DNA of 64,000 nt from Brachynemurus nebulosus (lineage: Eukaryota > Arthropoda > Insecta > Neuroptera > Myrmeleontidae): assembly GCA_035578155.1 (NCBI GenBank), contig JAPWDM010000009.1:4314001-4378000 (forward strand), in the 5' to 3' direction. The notes beneath the pieces are model-generated. The model was given only the letters and a program-made list of their open reading frames with translations. It made no database searches and was not told the DNA's origin. Positions 1-11,078 of this stretch are shown here, one piece after another. The first letter of the stretch is position 1; every line of letters starts with the position of its first letter. The position numbers and the translations under genes are program-made.

Positions 1-106
1 CGAATAATTTTTCTAGAAATACCAAATACGTATTTGTTAATTATAATTAATTCGTAAAATTTGTGATTCAAGCGAAAAATAGCTTAGAAAGACACTAAAT
101 AACAAT

Positions 107-270
107 CAGGTCCGGCGTTAAGGGGGACAGCCGGGGCTGTATATAGCCTCCAGGACTCGGACATTTTGGTAAGAGACCCGGGCAAAAGTGTAAAATTATT
201 TTTTTTACTCGTCGACTGTATTTTAAGGAAAAAATTTTTTTTGTCCCTAGTGTACGCCATTTTTTTTTAC
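107..270 (+). repeat. Truncated hAT-like terminal fragment
   Basis: The segment opens with CAGGTCCGGCGTTAAG and runs into a G/C-rich stretch (GGGGGACAGCCGGGGCTG). This resembles the 5' ends of the GGGGCC-rich hAT-type elements delimited elsewhere in this window (9168, 22700, 39118). No matching right terminus or target duplication was found, so it is read as a broken copy. The right limit is approximate. Confidence 0.35.
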
Positions 271-1798
271 AAATGTAATCAAAACATTAAGCTAACATTA
301 TGAAATTATTTTTTCTAGTAACTAAACACAGTAATTACTACCAAGTTTGGTAACACAACCTTTTATTTTAATGAATTTATCTGATTTTTTGTTAGTATCT
401 CTTCTAAATACTTTTAAACACTCAATGTTTACTACATATTTAAAATTAAAATGCTTTTGGAACGTTTACGGTTCGAATCAGCAATATTGTGTCTTGTTCT
501 CGTTAAATATGCACCGCTTTTACCGGTTACACCATAGGACCATCAGTACGGTTTATTTTTATGCTATTTATTATATTTTCTTCAAGAGTGGGCAAAATAA
601 TTTTTAAGGGATCACTTGATTGATTAAATACTATTGTTTTTTTTTGAAATAAAGAAATATTTTTTTAAAGTTTTTTTTTTCAGTCGTCAAAGAAATATAT
701 TTCTTCGAGTCAAAAAAAATATTTTCTTTTTATCAGCAAAAACAAAACAAATTGAAGAAATTTTTAATTTTTGAACAAAGAAATATTTTGGAGAGTGAAA
801 ATCTTTAGCTATAAAACAATATTTCTGACAATTTTAACACTACAAAAACCACGAATATTTCTCAGGTTAAAATTGTACCAAAATTAAACTTCTCAATTAC
901 TGTAGAATACCACAAATTATGGATACTGAATTTTTTTTTTGGTGTGGTTTTATTGCGTTAAAACTGCATATGTGTATAACCAGCGCGCATTACGAATATA
1001 ATTTATGCATTGTTAAAAGACTGTAAACCACTGAGGATGTTTACCTATACAGCCAGGGGGGAGGGACGCAATACATCATCAATTAGCAACCTATGATGTA
1101 CAATCTCTGGTTGAAGGTTGGCCGATTTCAACAACTAATAAATAAATATTAAAAATAACATTTTTACGTATAATTTATCATAAAACAGACTTGAAATAAA
1201 TTATAAACATTTTTCCTGTAATATTCTAGACCTTCACAGAAATCCAACCTTATTTTAATTATGGAACAAAAATTCCATTTTTTTCCGACACTAGTAGGTA
1301 CCTACTGATTTTTTTTGATGTAGTATAAAATTTATTGTAAATGGGCAGCATTGTTGCTTGACCATTTAATATGCACAAATTTTTCTCGTATTAACCTTAA
1401 TTATCGTATTTTATTTAAACATATTACAAAGTCTTATCTTTATACATACATGTACCTTTTTGAAAGTGTGCGTTTTAAATCGGTGTAATAAATATTCTAG
1501 GAGGTTTTTGGTTTATTATTCACAGTTTGGTATCTCGCGATTAATTAACAAATTATAAGTAATCAAATAAAAAATCTTTTAGTTGTTAGTTAATTAATTA
1601 CGTTGTAATTTTATTGTTTTAGCATGAATTTTTGTTAATTGGGTGTAACTTGTTTGGTGAACGAATGAAAGTCGCATAATCAGACATTTAAATAATTTTT
1701 GTGAAAATTATTTTCGATTTTATTTTGGAATGTTTTGAAGTTACTGGTATGTACACAGGGGGGTATTTATGTAATAAACGTTTCTAAAAGGAAAAAAT
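271..1798. other. AT-rich DNA, no gene recognised
   Basis: No coding region or delimitable element was seen. Around 640-800 there are repeated self-complementary AAAGAAATATTTCTTT-like motifs that recur at 6810-6950, suggesting a shared old repeat. Confidence 0.6.
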
Positions 1799-2262
1799 TA
1801 AGCCCCGATTTACATTACCGCTCTGCTCTCACTCCGATATCACTCCGCTCCAGGTTCGATAAAATATTCTTACACAATAAACAATGAGTGTATTCACATC
1901 ATCGCTCTGATATCGATCCGATATCAGTCGCGGTTCGGTCTCACTACAATGCCACTCCAATATCAATACCACTCAGGTAATATTTTATCGGAGCGATATC
2001 AGACTTGTTATGGCTTGTACCAATAGTGTAAAAACTTTTGATTCCACTCCACTCCGCTTGTATTCAGTTGTTATGAAAAGATGTTTGTATCGAACTGAGA
2101 CCGAACTAGTATCGTACTCAGGGTGGCATGATAATGTGAATGAAGAACGAATAGGTACCAGCATGTTATCAGCACTGTAATGTGAACACAACAAGATTAT
2201 ATCGAATCGGGAGCAGAGTGATATCAGAGTGAGAGTGGAGTGGTAATGTAAATCGGGCCTAA
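1799..2262. mobile_element. PIF/Harbinger-like MITE, 458 bp, TAA target duplication
   Basis: The element spans 1802-2259. The ends are inverted repeats beginning GCCCCGATTTACATTACC on the left and GGCCCGATTTACATTACC on the inverted right. About 44 of the first 50 positions match, and most differences are transitions. The element is flanked by TAA at 1799-1801 and 2260-2262. A 3-bp TAA duplication with GGCCCG-type ends is typical of PIF/Harbinger elements. The interior repeats GATATC and CACTCC motifs and has no transposase. The open frame on the minus strand here is only a product of the inverted repeats. Confidence 0.75.
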
Positions 2263-2325
2263 CAGTCAGATACGTTAGGTAATTCAACCAGTCACTTCTG
2301 TGAAGGCTGATTTGAAGTAAGAAAT

Positions 2326-2640
2326 TTTTTTGACCAGATGACGTCACCAAGTTTATTAAAATATTTTAATCCCTTCAAAGTTGTAAATAAAATGATAAAA
2401 TGATGAAAGTAGAAGCAAATTGTAAGGTTTTTGAAGCCATTCTTTTAATTTTTGCTAAAATTAACGACGTTGGATCATTAGAAATAAGACTTCTGACGAA
2501 TCAATCACATTTCTAACAGAAATTGGGTTATTTTGATAGCAAAATTGAACAGTTCCCACCAAAATTACTCTAATTCATCCAATCATGTGAATTCAAATCA
2601 CTCACACAAAGCTTGATTTGATGATTTGATGAAGTTTATT
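2326..2640 (+). repeat. Dispersed repeat family P, copy A
   Basis: This stretch aligns in the same orientation with 5512-5790. Shared landmarks include GACGTC near the start, AGGTTTTTGAAG, CATTTCTAA and TTTTGATAGC, in the same order and spacing. No terminal repeats or target duplications were found, so the class is unknown. Confidence 0.6.
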
Positions 2641-2956
2641 AAAATTTTTCAGCATCTTAAATCCTGTGGTTTCCGGGGTCCGGGTCTCAATAGGCGCCCG
2701 ATCCAGCCTGTCTGATCTTATTTTTTGTTTAGTTATTTTGACGGACACTTCGGGGTATAGTTTGCCACTGCTGTCCTGAATTTTTTTCAATCTTTAAACT
2801 CCATTTCCAGACTGCAGAATGAAAAAAAAATTACCTCAGATTTAAATTCAACCAGCAATTCTCAATTTCAAACTTCCCTTGAAAACTGTTATTTGCAAAT
2901 AATTATAAAAACCTTAGTGCATGTGTTTGCTTGTCTTTTGTGTGACACCTTATTTC
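2641..2956. other. No feature recognised
   Basis: AT-rich sequence without a delimitable element or credible coding frame. Confidence 0.5.
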
Positions 2957-3467
2957 TAGCGCAGGCAGACAAAAATAGTTAAGTCCAAAATATCAACTTT
3001 CCTGCAGAGAGTAAAAACTAAAATGAAATGCAGGCAATATCAGTTTATTTGAATTGTTTTCAAGTTTACATGACATTTTGTAAATTCTATTTAATCAATT
3101 TCTTTCTTAAAATGTAACACAGTAAATCATAAAAAAAAAACTTTAAACCTTAAACTAAAATTTTTTAAGACATTATTATGGACTTAACATATAAAAAACA
3201 ATAATTGTAGCGGGTAGTTGTTGCCATAAAAAAACATTTCCAATTTAATTAAACTATTTACTTACTTTTTTATTATTTTATTAAGAATTTTAAGAATTTA
3301 ACTTCTTTTGTTAGTTTCTGAAACGAATTTTTTTTATAAGAAATGATGTTAGGGGTGGAATTAACTTTTGTCCTCTTGGAAATATATGAGATACACTCTC
3401 TTGGTCCTTACTATAAAATAAGAAAAAAATAAAAAATGGACTTAACTACTTTTGTCTGCTTGCGCTA
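2957..3467. mobile_element. TA-flanked TIR element, 507 bp (Tc1/mariner-type target)
   Basis: The element spans 2959-3465 between TA dinucleotides at 2957-2958 and 3466-3467. The left end reads GCGCAGGCAGACAAAAATAG and the inverted right end GCGCAAGCAGACAAAAGTAG, both followed by TTAAGTCC. The interior is AT-rich and non-coding. A further copy of the GGACTTAA subterminal motif lies at about 3178. The TA duplication suggests a Tc1/mariner or pogo relative, but no transposase is present. Confidence 0.7.
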
Positions 3468-5511
3468 GATTTATTATTCTAGCTTAAAAGTAAATAATAT
3501 TTTTTTTTTACTATTTTTATTATTAAAAATGCACCTATTTACATTGTTTTATTTCTAATAATATCAAATGATACATATTTTGTTTATAATATTTTATAAT
3601 ATTTCATGTAATTTTACAAAAAAGAAACAATAATTGTAAACTTGCATGTACAGTGATTTTGTTTTGCTATTTTACCAATTATTGTTAAACATGCATTTAT
3701 TTATTTCATTTATTTTCAGTAGGTACCTAGTTTAACAAATTTTTGATTCGTAGTATATGATTTCAATAAGAATACAATATGTTATTAACTTTAAAATAAA
3801 AATTGTAGGGGATTGGTGTATTAGTAATAACAAGGAGTCAAGTTTAATTTTATAGATCCTGTTGATCCGAAGATTCGGCCAGTATCTTAATCGAAAAACA
3901 AACATTCAGCGAATACGACACACTATTTTTAGCGCTCAAATATAATTAAAGTTTGCTGTACATTTTTGTATATTTTCAATTGCAGATTTTTTCCGTCCCG
4001 TTTTCATTTTTTTGAAAGCAGTTGAGGGAGAGAGGCGCCGAGTTTCCACTAACTGATAAGGGATTAATATTGAAGCAATGGAGAAAAAGACCAGTCTGTT
4101 CAAAGGTTATAAAGAATTAAAATTTTTTTTTTTGGAATTTTAAGGATAGATGGGCATATTTTTAAGGAAAATCGTTGGAAAAAAAGTTGCCCCAAACTGA
4201 AATTTCTACAAATTTTGCCCGGCCCGGTCCTTTCCAGGGGGGAAAAGTTCATGTTTCAAATCGCCCTCGGCCATTGTGGACGCTATTTTGAACACTAACA
4301 ACTTTTACCTTGGTGGAAAATTTCAAAAATTTGTCAATATTGTCAAGGAAGATAGATTAAGTACCTAATGCCCAGAAAAAATGATGATATTTAAAAATGT
4401 ATCTACATAATTTAAATCTATTTTGTGTGAATAAATGCATGAAATTTAGTTTTTTTTTTTCGGCCGAATACCAAAAAATGGTCGAACAAGTTGAATACTG
4501 AATCGTTATCGAATATTCGTTAGAAAAACGGCGAATATTTTCGGAAACAGTTTCACATTTTTACTTTGTGCGTATTTCTCAAGAGAACCAGAGCGTAAGA
4601 ACCAGAGAGAAGAGAAAATTGAGTGAGAATTCTCAGTTTCAATTCTCCGCCTAGTGTCTATTTTTTTTTTTAATTTTAGGGTACTTGCGGGAACTACTAT
4701 ATAAGTAGCTTCAAGTTTGTTCAATTCTAAAAAAACAAAAGTCAGTTGTAATCTTATTCTTGCAGTTGTAATCTTATTCTTCTCAATTCTTTGACGTTTC
4801 GTACATGGCCAATGTTATTTACGTGTGTCTTATATTCGACTGTTTTCATTGACTCGCGCAAAGGTTTGCAGTTATGTGCATTAGGAATGGTGAAATTTCA
4901 AATCGTGTATTTATATTGTCTTACCTACATGAAATTTGTTTTGAAAATAGTTAGGTGTTAGAATAGATACGATTGCATTCCATCTTTATCTATATTTCAT
5001 TTGAAACGAAAATTTCTCATTTGACTCGCGCAGTAACTACTAAAAAATAATTTAACTAGAAAATTTATGCACAAGAAATTAATATATATATTTTCCTTTG
5101 AATAATATTTTACAGATTTACAGTAATGTTGTGATTAAATCTGTAGATACAGTTAACGACAAAAATTTATACTTTTTGTTAGTGGCCGAAGTGCTGTGAA
5201 GTACTTTACGAATGTTGTAGCTCATAACCCTATTATTAACGATGGTCTAAAATTGAAAACTTTCGAAAAATTTGGAATTGCTATTGGATTAAGTGGTAAA
5301 AACTATCAACTTTCTCTGATGACAGTTCGACATGTAAAGGTTGTTGCACCTGTTCGCAACCGCAACCGCAACCGCATCCGCATTATTTTAGTGTACGCAG
5401 CCAAGGTGGTAGATTTTTGAAAAAAGATATTTCGTTATTGTAACAGCAAAAAATTACCATATTTAAATCATTTCCATTCCAAAAGCGCGATTTCAAAAAA
5501 AAAAATTAATT
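3468..5511. other. AT-rich DNA, no gene recognised
   Basis: No coding region was recognised. Repeated CGAATATTCG-like and CGGCCGAATA motifs at 4460-4560 look like an old inverted-repeat element. A short CAACCG-type simple repeat lies at about 5357-5386. Confidence 0.5.
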
Positions 5512-5790
5512 TGTGACGTCGTCACCAGGTTCACTAAACTTTTTTTATGCCATGAAATGATTGAACGGGAAGCAGATTATAGGTTTTTGAAGTCGGTCTT
5601 TCTATTTTTACCAAAATTGAGCAAATAGGACCACTAGAAAAGTGATTTCTGTCCAATCAGACATATTTCTAAAATGAATTTCGTCATTTTGATAGCCAAA
5701 AAGAAAAATTTACACCTAAGTTATTCCTAATTCAACCAGCTACCCTAATTCAAAGCATTTCCATAAAGATTCATTTAAAAAAAATAAAAG
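5512..5790 (+). repeat. Dispersed repeat family P, copy B
   Basis: This is the second copy of the repeat at 2326-2640, in direct orientation and diverged by substitutions and small indels. No target duplication could be assigned. Confidence 0.6.
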
Positions 5791-5903
5791 TTTTTAAAAA
5801 TTAAAAGTACCTACTTATCTCTTAATTTCGGGCAGGTATTCTACGACTTTTAAGAGGTCATTAAAGTTGAATCAGACCATTTCGCGGCTGCGAATAGTCG
5901 CAC

Positions 5904-6102
5904 CAGTGTTGGCAGCCAAAAAGAGGACTTCGATCGTACCAAATGTACGAAACTATCGTATTTTTCGTATTTTCGAGGGCATCATAATTTTTTAATGCAA
6001 AAATTATCGTATTTTCGCGTGAAATAATAAAAATGTTATCGTACGTCAGCATCAAATTATCGTACATATACGATAATTATTATCGTACAGCTGCCAACAC
6101 TG
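5904..6102. mobile_element. Short hAT-like MITE with repeated TATCGTA motifs
   Basis: The ends are CAGTGTTGGCAGC and its inverted copy GCTGCCAACACTG, a 13-bp perfect inverted repeat with the CAGNG start usual in hAT elements. The flanking octamers AGTCGCAC and AATCTCAA agree at 5 of 8 positions, so the duplication is decayed or doubtful. The 199-bp interior contains many TATCGTA and TTTCGTA motifs in both orientations. Confidence 0.55.
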
Positions 6103-6949
6103 AATCTCAAAAACGTTCCTACTCGAAACCATTTATTTTTGTACGTTACTGTAACTATTTTTCGCTTGTACTATTTTTTAAATATATATGTATTATAAAT
6201 ACTTTTAATTTAAAATTAAGTTTCATTTCATCGTATTCGTACCATGCTACAGAAATTTTTTGTTTTAAGTAAACAAACAATTTTTTTTCTTTTTGAATGA
6301 TAATGATAACAGATAAACGATATAGTTACTATATTTTATATATAATTTATTTAAAATAATAAAAAACTTTAAAAATAAATTTTTTTGATAAATTTTTCAC
6401 TTTTAACATATAAATAAGTATTTTATTAATATTTATTTAAATATATTAACATTTAACCGAATCGTCGTAACCTAGAACGCCAAACGTGTTATAAATGTGT
6501 TAACCTAAATTTCGGTGAAAAATTAATATGCAGTGTTAATATCATATATTATGCGTTTTATTTTTTTTGAATTTTTTATTTTATTTAATAGAAATAATTT
6601 GCATTTTTCTTAATAAAGTCAGTTCAATAATATCGTAAATGCAATTTCTTTTAACAGTTGGAGGGTTTGAAATTAAAAGTAATTTTTTTTAAGGATAGTA
6701 CCAATATCCTAGTCTAGAAGTTTTTATCATCTAAAGTTTAGGCTTATCAAAATATATTCTCAAAAGGAAATTTTTAATTTACGAAGTTGCAGTAGGTAAT
6801 TATTTAACATGATTTCTTTGTTCAAAAATTAAAAATTTATAGAGAAATATTTCTTTGACTTTTTTCAGTAGTCAAAGAAATATTTCTTTGTTACAAAAAG
6901 ATGTTTTTTTTTTATTCAAAGAAATTTTTAATCCTTTAACAAAAAAACG
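6103..6949. other. AT-rich DNA with a small hairpin
   Basis: No gene was recognised. A 17-bp perfect inverted repeat (AGAAATATTTCTTTGAC and its complement) lies at 6843-6887 with an 11-base spacer. Confidence 0.5.
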
Positions 6950-7386
6950 ATTTTAATCACAGACCAATGAACACTATTTATATTATACTACGAGTATTAG
7001 ACAAAGCGTAAAGCCAGTTTGTAGGCATTTTTCTTGAAGCAGGTAACAGGGTGAGACGGGTGAGATAATGTTAGTTTTTGAGTAAATGCCACTATAATTA
7101 TTGAAGACATAATTTGTATGCCTACGTATTTTGAAAATAAAGCGAATATCACTTTCTTTCGTTCAAAATTTTGCAGTTTCTTCTCAAAAAAGTAAACTTT
7201 TTATTATAATAATTATTTGAAAACGTTACTACGGATACAATCGGTTATTGCATTATTAATTACTATATTACAGAATACCTACTGTTAGGTCGGAACTTGG
7301 CCGTAACTGGTTGCCTCAATGATACATTTATATAATTAGTCTATGTAATATAATATATAATACGTTCATTGGTCTGTGGTTTTAAT
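6950..7386. mobile_element. hAT-like non-autonomous element, 421 bp, 8-bp TSD
   Basis: The element spans 6958-7378 with 15-bp perfect terminal repeats, CACAGACCAATGAAC and its complement, followed by AT-rich subterminal sequence similar in both ends. The flanking octamers ATTTTAAT (6950-6957) and GTTTTAAT (7379-7386) match at 7 of 8. Duplication length and CA..G start point to hAT. No transposase relic is visible. Confidence 0.75.
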
Positions 7387-8740
7387 TGTCTATTTTTAAA
7401 TGACGTAGCAACTGTTTTAACAATTATGTATTCAGTTTAGTTTCAGTTTTAAACGCGTTTTTCTCGAAACTTTTTAGACATTGTCGACATAAAATCTCCA
7501 AGTTTTATCTAACCGATTGCCTTCAAATTTGGTATGAACCTTCAATAGTTGTTTCGCTAGGGTTTGAGCTTTGAAAAATTTAAAGTAATTTTTTATAATA
7601 TTTAAAAAAAAAAAAGTTAGAAATTTGAGAAAAAATTACTCTAATAGTTTCTATTAAGAGACTGTGTATCATTTTTATTGTATATTTTCGAAAGAACTCC
7701 AGCTGGCTAGTGTTTTTTTATGACAAGCTGAAAAAAAAATTATTTAGCCTCAATGTACTTACAATTATTTGCTTATTAAACTGAACATTCCCCTCCTTCA
7801 GAAAGCAAAAAGTGTTAATTAATAATTCTTTAAATTTTTTTTTTTTGATTTACATTATGGCGTAAATTGGCTGGAGGGATGAGGTGGGGGGTGTTGGGTG
7901 TTTATGTAAATGTGCATTACAAATAAAATTGTAAGTTGTAACAGGAAGATTGATCGCATTGTCGTGTTTTTGTTATAAATTTTCTGGCTGCTTAAAATAG
8001 GTGGGTGCTACGTAACCCTTTATTAATTGGTTTAACAAATTCACACACCAAGATAAGCGCGGGTGATTTTTTTAAAAAAATATGTAAGTAAATTATCGAA
8101 ACAAAGGAATAATATTGTTGAATCAGAATTTATAATTTTGTAGGTTGAAAAATTTGGCGTTCTATCAAAATCATGTTTTAAAAGTATCGCGTCATTGGAG
8201 GCTTGACTGTATTGTTTTATTTAAACGCGATTTAAATGGAGTATTTCCTATTTTATGTAAAAAAAAGAATTTTTTAAACATATTGTTTATAATAATTTAC
8301 ATGAATATTACAGAAAAATAAAATAGTGCATATTACCGTAATCGTAGGTAATAATGTTGTAATTTGTTATAAAATTTACAATATTTTTATTTTCTATATT
8401 ACAAAATTTCTTATGAAAATATTGAAAACTAAACGAAAAAATTTGAAAACAATACAATAATGTTGTTTGTCTTTTCTTCCTTTTAAATCCATTTAAAAAT
8501 AATAAATAATAATAAATAATAAAACTTTTTCAACAAAGTAAAAATGGGAAAAAATAATATTTATTGTAAATAAAAAATAATTTATCAGAAATTTGTTTGT
8601 ATTTTATTTTCTAGTGCAATTTTTTATAATTTCCAGGTGCTGTCTCAATCAGACATAAAAAAAAATATTGAAACTAAAACTGTTTAAAAATTAAAGTTCT
8701 CAGTTATGTCAGACTATCAAGTTTTGGGACACAAATTTTT
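7387..8740. other. AT-rich DNA, no gene recognised
   Basis: Nothing coding was recognised. The stretch around 7440-7620 contains an AAACGCGTTTTTCTCGAAAC motif. Similar AAACGCG or TTTCGAGAAAAACGC wording recurs near 10570, 11990 and 44090, suggesting a diverged repeat family. Confidence 0.5.
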
Positions 8741-9062
8741 TTTTTTTTTTGGTTATTAAAAAACGTATCTTATGTGATTTTTTCCGATCTTGACCGTGAT
8801 GTAAAAAAATTTAAAATTTTGGGAAATTTTTGCAAAACTCATTTTTTTGAGGTTCTGGGCATCGGACGTGTCTGGCTGAAGAACTTATCCAACAGTGTGG
8901 AACTTCTAACGTTTTCATCAAATTTCATAAAAATAGGATATTTCGTTCGAGAGTTATCGACTTCTAAAAGTCTCAAAACAAATTTCTATTACATTCTCAG
9001 ACTCAAGTCTCACCATGACAGTGGATGTAATAGCTGAATTTTCCATTTGGAAATTTTCCAAA
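8741..9062 (-). mobile_element. Helentron-like repeat, minus-strand copy, no (TA)n
   Basis: In reverse complement this matches the family best seen at 31598-32130. Shared blocks include the CCAGACACGTCCGA segment, the ACGTTAGAAG-type segment and the GAATTCAGCTATTACA-type 5' end. The internal (TA)n tract is absent here and the 3' end is truncated near 8741. Confidence 0.6.
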
Positions 9063-9159
9063 AAGAAATGTCATAATATTTTGATCGTTATGAACTTCAA
9101 AAGTGCGCTTAGTGTTAACTATCGGATCCAGAGAGCCACATTTTTTATTGTTTTTATAT

Positions 9160-9427
9160 ACCTCGCCCAGGGCCGTAACTAGGCTGGGGTAGTCGGGGCC
9201 CCAGCCAGAGGGAGCCCCCAAAAGAATAGAAGGGGGTACCGAAGAGAATACAAGAGTTATTTCTTGGCCAATTTTAGGGGCGGTATTTCTTTTAAAATTA
9301 GACGACTGACAAGCAAAAAAGAAAGGTTACCGTTTTTTTTTTGCTGGCGGCCAGGGCGGTGTAGAAGCCCCCAATATACTTTCTGCCCCGGAGTCCCTGA
9401 AGACATAGTTACGGCCCTGACCTCGTC
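9160..9427. mobile_element. hAT MITE, 252 bp, GC-rich ends, 8-bp TSD
   Basis: The element spans 9168-9419. The left end is CAGGGCCGTAACTAGG and the right end TAGTTACGGCCCTG, so the TIR is CAGGGCCGTAACTA. The flanking octamers ACCTCGCC and ACCTCGTC match at 7 of 8. Internal GGGGCCCC, GGGAGCCCCC and GGAGTCCCTG give it a GC content well above its surroundings. There is no coding relic. Confidence 0.85.
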
Positions 9428-10049
9428 TCTATACTTTTGGAAAGAGCAGTGAATTTTTCATTAATAACCAGAAAAATCTATCTGAATTTGATCTATCCGA
9501 TTATAATTAGGAACGGAAATGGAATTGCACAAAGTACCTGTTAATTTTCTGGTTATGTTCCATTTATTATTGCAAAAAAATAATAATAATTTTTTTTTCT
9601 TGCGCATACAGTAATTTTATTTGAACAATAATACGTTTTAAGTGATATAAAATTATGGATAACGATTACCTTATTACGGAATGATATAAAAAAATCTATA
9701 ACGAAGTGATTATATACATAGATGCTGAATAATACTTATATCGTCTCTATAGTATAAAATTAAAATGATATATTCCCATAACAATCAGACCATTTTTAAT
9801 TTTTTTTCTAATTCGCTGTTTCTCCACTTATAATTCTCATAGATAATGTTAAATCAAAGTACATATACCTTATCTATTATTATTATTAATTTCTAGTTTT
9901 TGATGTTATTAGATACATATTGTAAGTACATTACATCTTTAACGAGACAGGGTCTCAGTGCGAGAAATGGTACTTGGTAAATTGATAAAGTTTTCCTGTA
10001 ATCCTGTTATGAATAATTCCTCTTTGCACCATATATCTATGCAATGAAA
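9428..10049. other. AT-rich DNA, no feature recognised
   Basis: No open frame, repeat or RNA gene could be supported here. Confidence 0.5.
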
Positions 10050-10932
10050 CTAAGGCCATCACAGACAGACAGTGGGACCGGCCAAAAAATAGTCAATTTT
10101 CGCAATTTTTTTTCGGATAGATAGGAGAGGGGAATGGGGAGGAACTTTTTTTTACGATTAATACCACTATTTTACAATACAAAAATATTATTTTTATTAA
10201 TTTTTATTTATTTTTTATAATTATTATAATTTTTTGAAAAAAGTCCGGCTTGTACCCACGATTGCGACCGCAGTTTTCATCTGAAAAAAAAAAATCAAAT
10301 AGATTATGAATCTGTAGGTAAACCGCTGTGTACCTAAAAGGTTGTTTTTTTGAAATTTGAAAAATTGGCGGCGTGGCGGTTTGAATAAAAAGTACAAAAT
10401 TTAGGCCTTTTTTCAACAGTTTTCCGTGTGAAAAAACAGGAAGATTTCAAAAAAAAAGCTTCCATAGGTACATGGAGAATGGAATAAAGAATATTCTGTC
10501 AAAATTTCAAACTTATAGCTTGGGAACTTTCCCTCCGAGAGTGGGTACCGTTTTTAAAAACGCCATTTCGAGATAAACGCGTTAAAAGTTTTTTTATATA
10601 AATTGTCGACTTACTATCAATTGGCGATTCCAGGCCCATATAAAATCCCTCTGCTATGGAGCACAACTGTATGCATTTGAAGATAAGACAAAAAAATTTA
10701 TTTTTTGAAATTTTTACACTGTGATGGTACACGGAGAGAAAATTCCTATAAAAATTACTGTGCTCAACACTACAATCGACGTGTAACAGGCGAACATATT
10801 CAATTTTGTACGGAAAAAATTATAATTTTTATAATTTTTTCCGTACAAAATTGAATATGTTCGCCTGTTACACGTCGATTGTAGTGTTGAGCACAGTAAT
10901 TTTTATAGGAATTTTCTCTCCGTGTACCTTAA
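10050..10932. mobile_element. TTAA-flanked foldback element (GGTACC family), interrupted copy
   Basis: The left end lies near 10054 (CTAA then GGCCATCACAG). The right end is CTGTGATGGTACC, closed by TTAA at 10929-10932. The left duplication has decayed from TTAA to CTAA. The left arm matches the complete copy at 25089-25777 over several hundred bases, including the ACCGCAGTTTTCATCTG and TTAATACCACT blocks. A 195-bp palindromic element has inserted inside the terminal GGTACC. The inner right half differs from the complete copy, which suggests rearrangement. Confidence 0.75.
10728..10926. mobile_element. Perfect palindromic foldback MITE, 195 bp, TA target
   Basis: The element spans 10730-10924. 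It consists of two 95-base arms that are exact reverse complements around a 5-base centre. The ends read CACGGAGAGAAAATTCC and its complement, flanked by TA on both sides. It lies in the terminal GGTACC of the surrounding TTAA element. Removing the element and one TA restores TGATGGTACCTTAA, the sequence present intact at 25768-25781 and 35802-35815. The TA duplication fits the Tc1/mariner superfamily. No coding capacity is present. Confidence 0.9.
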
Positions 10933-10943
10933 AGTCAGCTGAG

Positions 10944-11078
10944 TATTGGTTTGTACCAAGTCAATTTTTAAAAAAAAATTTTTTTGCTGATGGTGGTTTC
11001 GGCTTCTCCAATGCCCAAAACTGACAAGACAACTATCTAGAAAAAATGTTTAAAAAGTTGACTTGGTACAAACCAGTA
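10944..11078. mobile_element. Short TA-flanked TIR element, 131 bp
   Basis: The element spans 10946-11076. The left end TTGGTTTGTACCAAGTCAA and the inverted right end CTGGTTTGTACCAAGTCAA match at 18 of 19 bases, and both sides carry TA. The interior is AT-rich and non-coding. It lies 12 bases beyond the end of the interrupted TTAA element, so several insertions are clustered here. Confidence 0.7.

Noticed and set aside
470..480. GGTTCGAATCA, resembling a tRNA B box
   Set aside because: No A box at the right distance and no cloverleaf could be folded around it.
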